Source: an uncultured Veillonella sp.
Lineage (GTDB): Bacteria > Bacillota > Negativicutes > Veillonellales > Veillonellaceae
Reading direction: 5' to 3'
Length of the DNA: 13,415 nucleotides
Assembly (NCBI GenBank): GCA_902477915.1
Contig: CABSJA010000047.1
Span: 1 to 13,415 of the forward strand
The notes under the pieces were generated by a model. It saw only the letters and a program-made list of their open reading frames with translations. It made no database searches and was not told where the DNA came from. The translations under genes were made by a program, and so were the position numbers. Shown here piece after piece: positions 12,539 to 13,415 of this stretch; the first letter of the stretch is position 1; every line of letters begins with the position of its first letter.

Positions 12539-13415
12539 ATGCCATTAGTTACTACTACAGAAATGTTCAAAAAAGCCTATGAAGGCGGCTATGCTGTTGG
12601 CGCTTTCAATGTAAACAACATGGAAATCGTACAAGGTATCGTAGATGCAGCCAAAGAGGAACAATCCCCTCTTATCTTGCAAGTATCTGCAGGCGCTCGT
12701 AAATATGCTAAACATATTTACCTTGTAAAACTCGTAGAAGCAGCTCTTGAAGACAGCAATTTACCAATCGCTCTTCATCTTGATCACGGCGATTCCTTTG
12801 AAATCTGTAAAGACTGTGTAGATGGTGGTTTTACATCCGTTATGATCGACGCATCTCACCATGATTTCGATGAAAACGTAAAAATCACTAAACAAGTTGT
12901 TGAATATGCTCACGCTCATGGCGTTGTAGTAGAAGCAGAATTAGGCCGTTTGGCTGGCGTTGAAGATGATGTAAACGTATCTGATGCGGATGCTCGCTTT
13001 ACAGATCCAGAACAAGCTGCTGAATTCGTACATCTTACAGGCGTAGACTCCTTAGCCATCGCTATCGGTACTAGCCATGGTGCTTACAAATTCAAAGGCG
13101 ACCCTTACCTCGACTTCGATCGTTTGAAAAAAGTTGGCGAATTATTGCCTGACTTCCCAATCGTATTGCATGGCGCATCCTCCGTATTACCTGAATTCGT
13201 AGCAAAATGTAACGAATTTGGTGGCAACATTCCTGGTGCACAAGGCGTACCTGAAGAAATGCTTCGCAAAGCAGCTCAAATGGCAGTTTGCAAAATCAAC
13301 ATCGATACAGACCTTCGTCTTGCTATGACTGCATCTGTACGTGAGTACTTGGCTCAAAATCCATCCGAATTTGACCCTCGTAAATACTTAGGACCTGCTC
13401 GTGATGCTATTAAAG
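12539..13415 (+). CDS. fba: Class II fructose-1,6-bisphosphate aldolase (3' end cut off by window)
   Basis: This zinc-dependent aldolase interconverts fructose-1,6-bisphosphate with dihydroxyacetone phosphate and glyceraldehyde-3-phosphate in the cytoplasm; in an organism living on lactate it would serve mainly gluconeogenesis. 292 codons are present. Landmarks are GAFNVNNMEI near residue 21, LHLDHGDSFE (79-88; Asp82 catalytic, His83 a metal ligand), VEAELGRLAGVEDD (131-144), IGTSHGAYK (177-184; His180 a metal ligand), LHGASS (210-215; His211 a metal ligand) and INIDTDLR (253-260). An insert with GGNIPGAQGVPEEM between LHGASS and INIDTD fits the longer class II subgroup of about 310-325 residues, so only a short C-terminal tail is missing. 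The tagatose-bisphosphate aldolase relatives GatY/KbaY are a less likely alternative. Codon use looks more biased than in the neighbouring synthase gene, as expected for a highly expressed glycolytic gene. Confidence 0.94.
   Translation, partial: MPLVTTTEMFKKAYEGGYAVGAFNVNNMEIVQGIVDAAKEEQSPLILQVSAGARKYAKHIYLVKLVEAALEDSNLPIALHLDHGDSFEICKDCVDGGFTSVMIDASHHDFDENVKITKQVVEYAHAHGVVVEAELGRLAGVEDDVNVSDADARFTDPEQAAEFVHLTGVDSLAIAIGTSHGAYKFKGDPYLDFDRLKKVGELLPDFPIVLHGASSVLPEFVAKCNEFGGNIPGAQGVPEEMLRKAAQMAVCKINIDTDLRLAMTASVREYLAQNPSEFDPRKYLGPARDAIK

Noticed and set aside
1..13415. CRISPR arrays, transposons, phage genes, tRNA or rRNA
   Set aside because: No regularly spaced repeats, transposase or integrase motifs, terminal inverted repeats or structured RNA gene patterns were seen on either strand.

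Overview
The window looks like an ordinary chromosomal stretch from a low-to-moderate GC anaerobic bacterium of the Negativicutes, most probably Veillonella or a close relative. That placement is inferred from protein style, the anaerobic cobalamin gene set and the AT-rich spacers; there is no rRNA or database match to prove it.

Layout. Bases 1-1303 (minus strand) hold the start of an ABC ATPase gene and a complete FecCD/BtuC-type permease, joined by a TAATG overlap. After a strong intrinsic terminator (1398-1439) come eight tightly packed minus-strand cobalamin genes, which in transcription order are cbiD, cbiE, cbiT, cbiF, cbiG, cbiH, cbiJ/cobK and cbiC (7816 down to 1443). Upstream of them, and probably sharing their promoter, is yajQ (7888-8382). 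Bases 8697-11182 hold two unrelated minus-strand genes for exported proteins: a small beta-rich secreted protein of unknown function and a WG-repeat protein with a Ser/Thr-rich linker. On the plus strand are an RluA-family pseudouridine synthase (11388-12287) and the first 292 codons of a class II fructose-bisphosphate aldolase (12539 to the window end).

How the genes work together. The eight cbi products cover every corrin-ring step of the anaerobic pathway from cobalt-factor III to cobyrinate: CbiH, CbiF, CbiG, CbiD, CbiJ, CbiT, CbiE and CbiC, in pathway order. CbiG and CbiD mark it as the oxygen-independent route. Cobalt insertion (CbiK/CbiX), CbiL, the amidases and lower-ligand assembly are not in the window and must be elsewhere. 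Almost every cbi junction overlaps or is separated by one base, so translational coupling is likely. The permease/ATPase pair just downstream could import corrinoid, cobalt chelate, haem or siderophore; no binding protein is visible to decide.

Most noteworthy observations: a 106-base overlap between cbiG and cbiH, in which a conserved CbiG C-terminus is overprinted by an Asn/Gln-rich CbiH extension; a probable leaderless mRNA for the pseudouridine synthase; a structured, non-classical leader ahead of yajQ-cbi with no recognisable cobalamin riboswitch; a perfect hairpin just upstream of the cbiD ribosome-binding site; and a cluster of four CTAG tetramers in the aldolase leader. I found no CRISPR array, insertion sequence, phage gene, tRNA or rRNA, and no convincing new multi-gene system.
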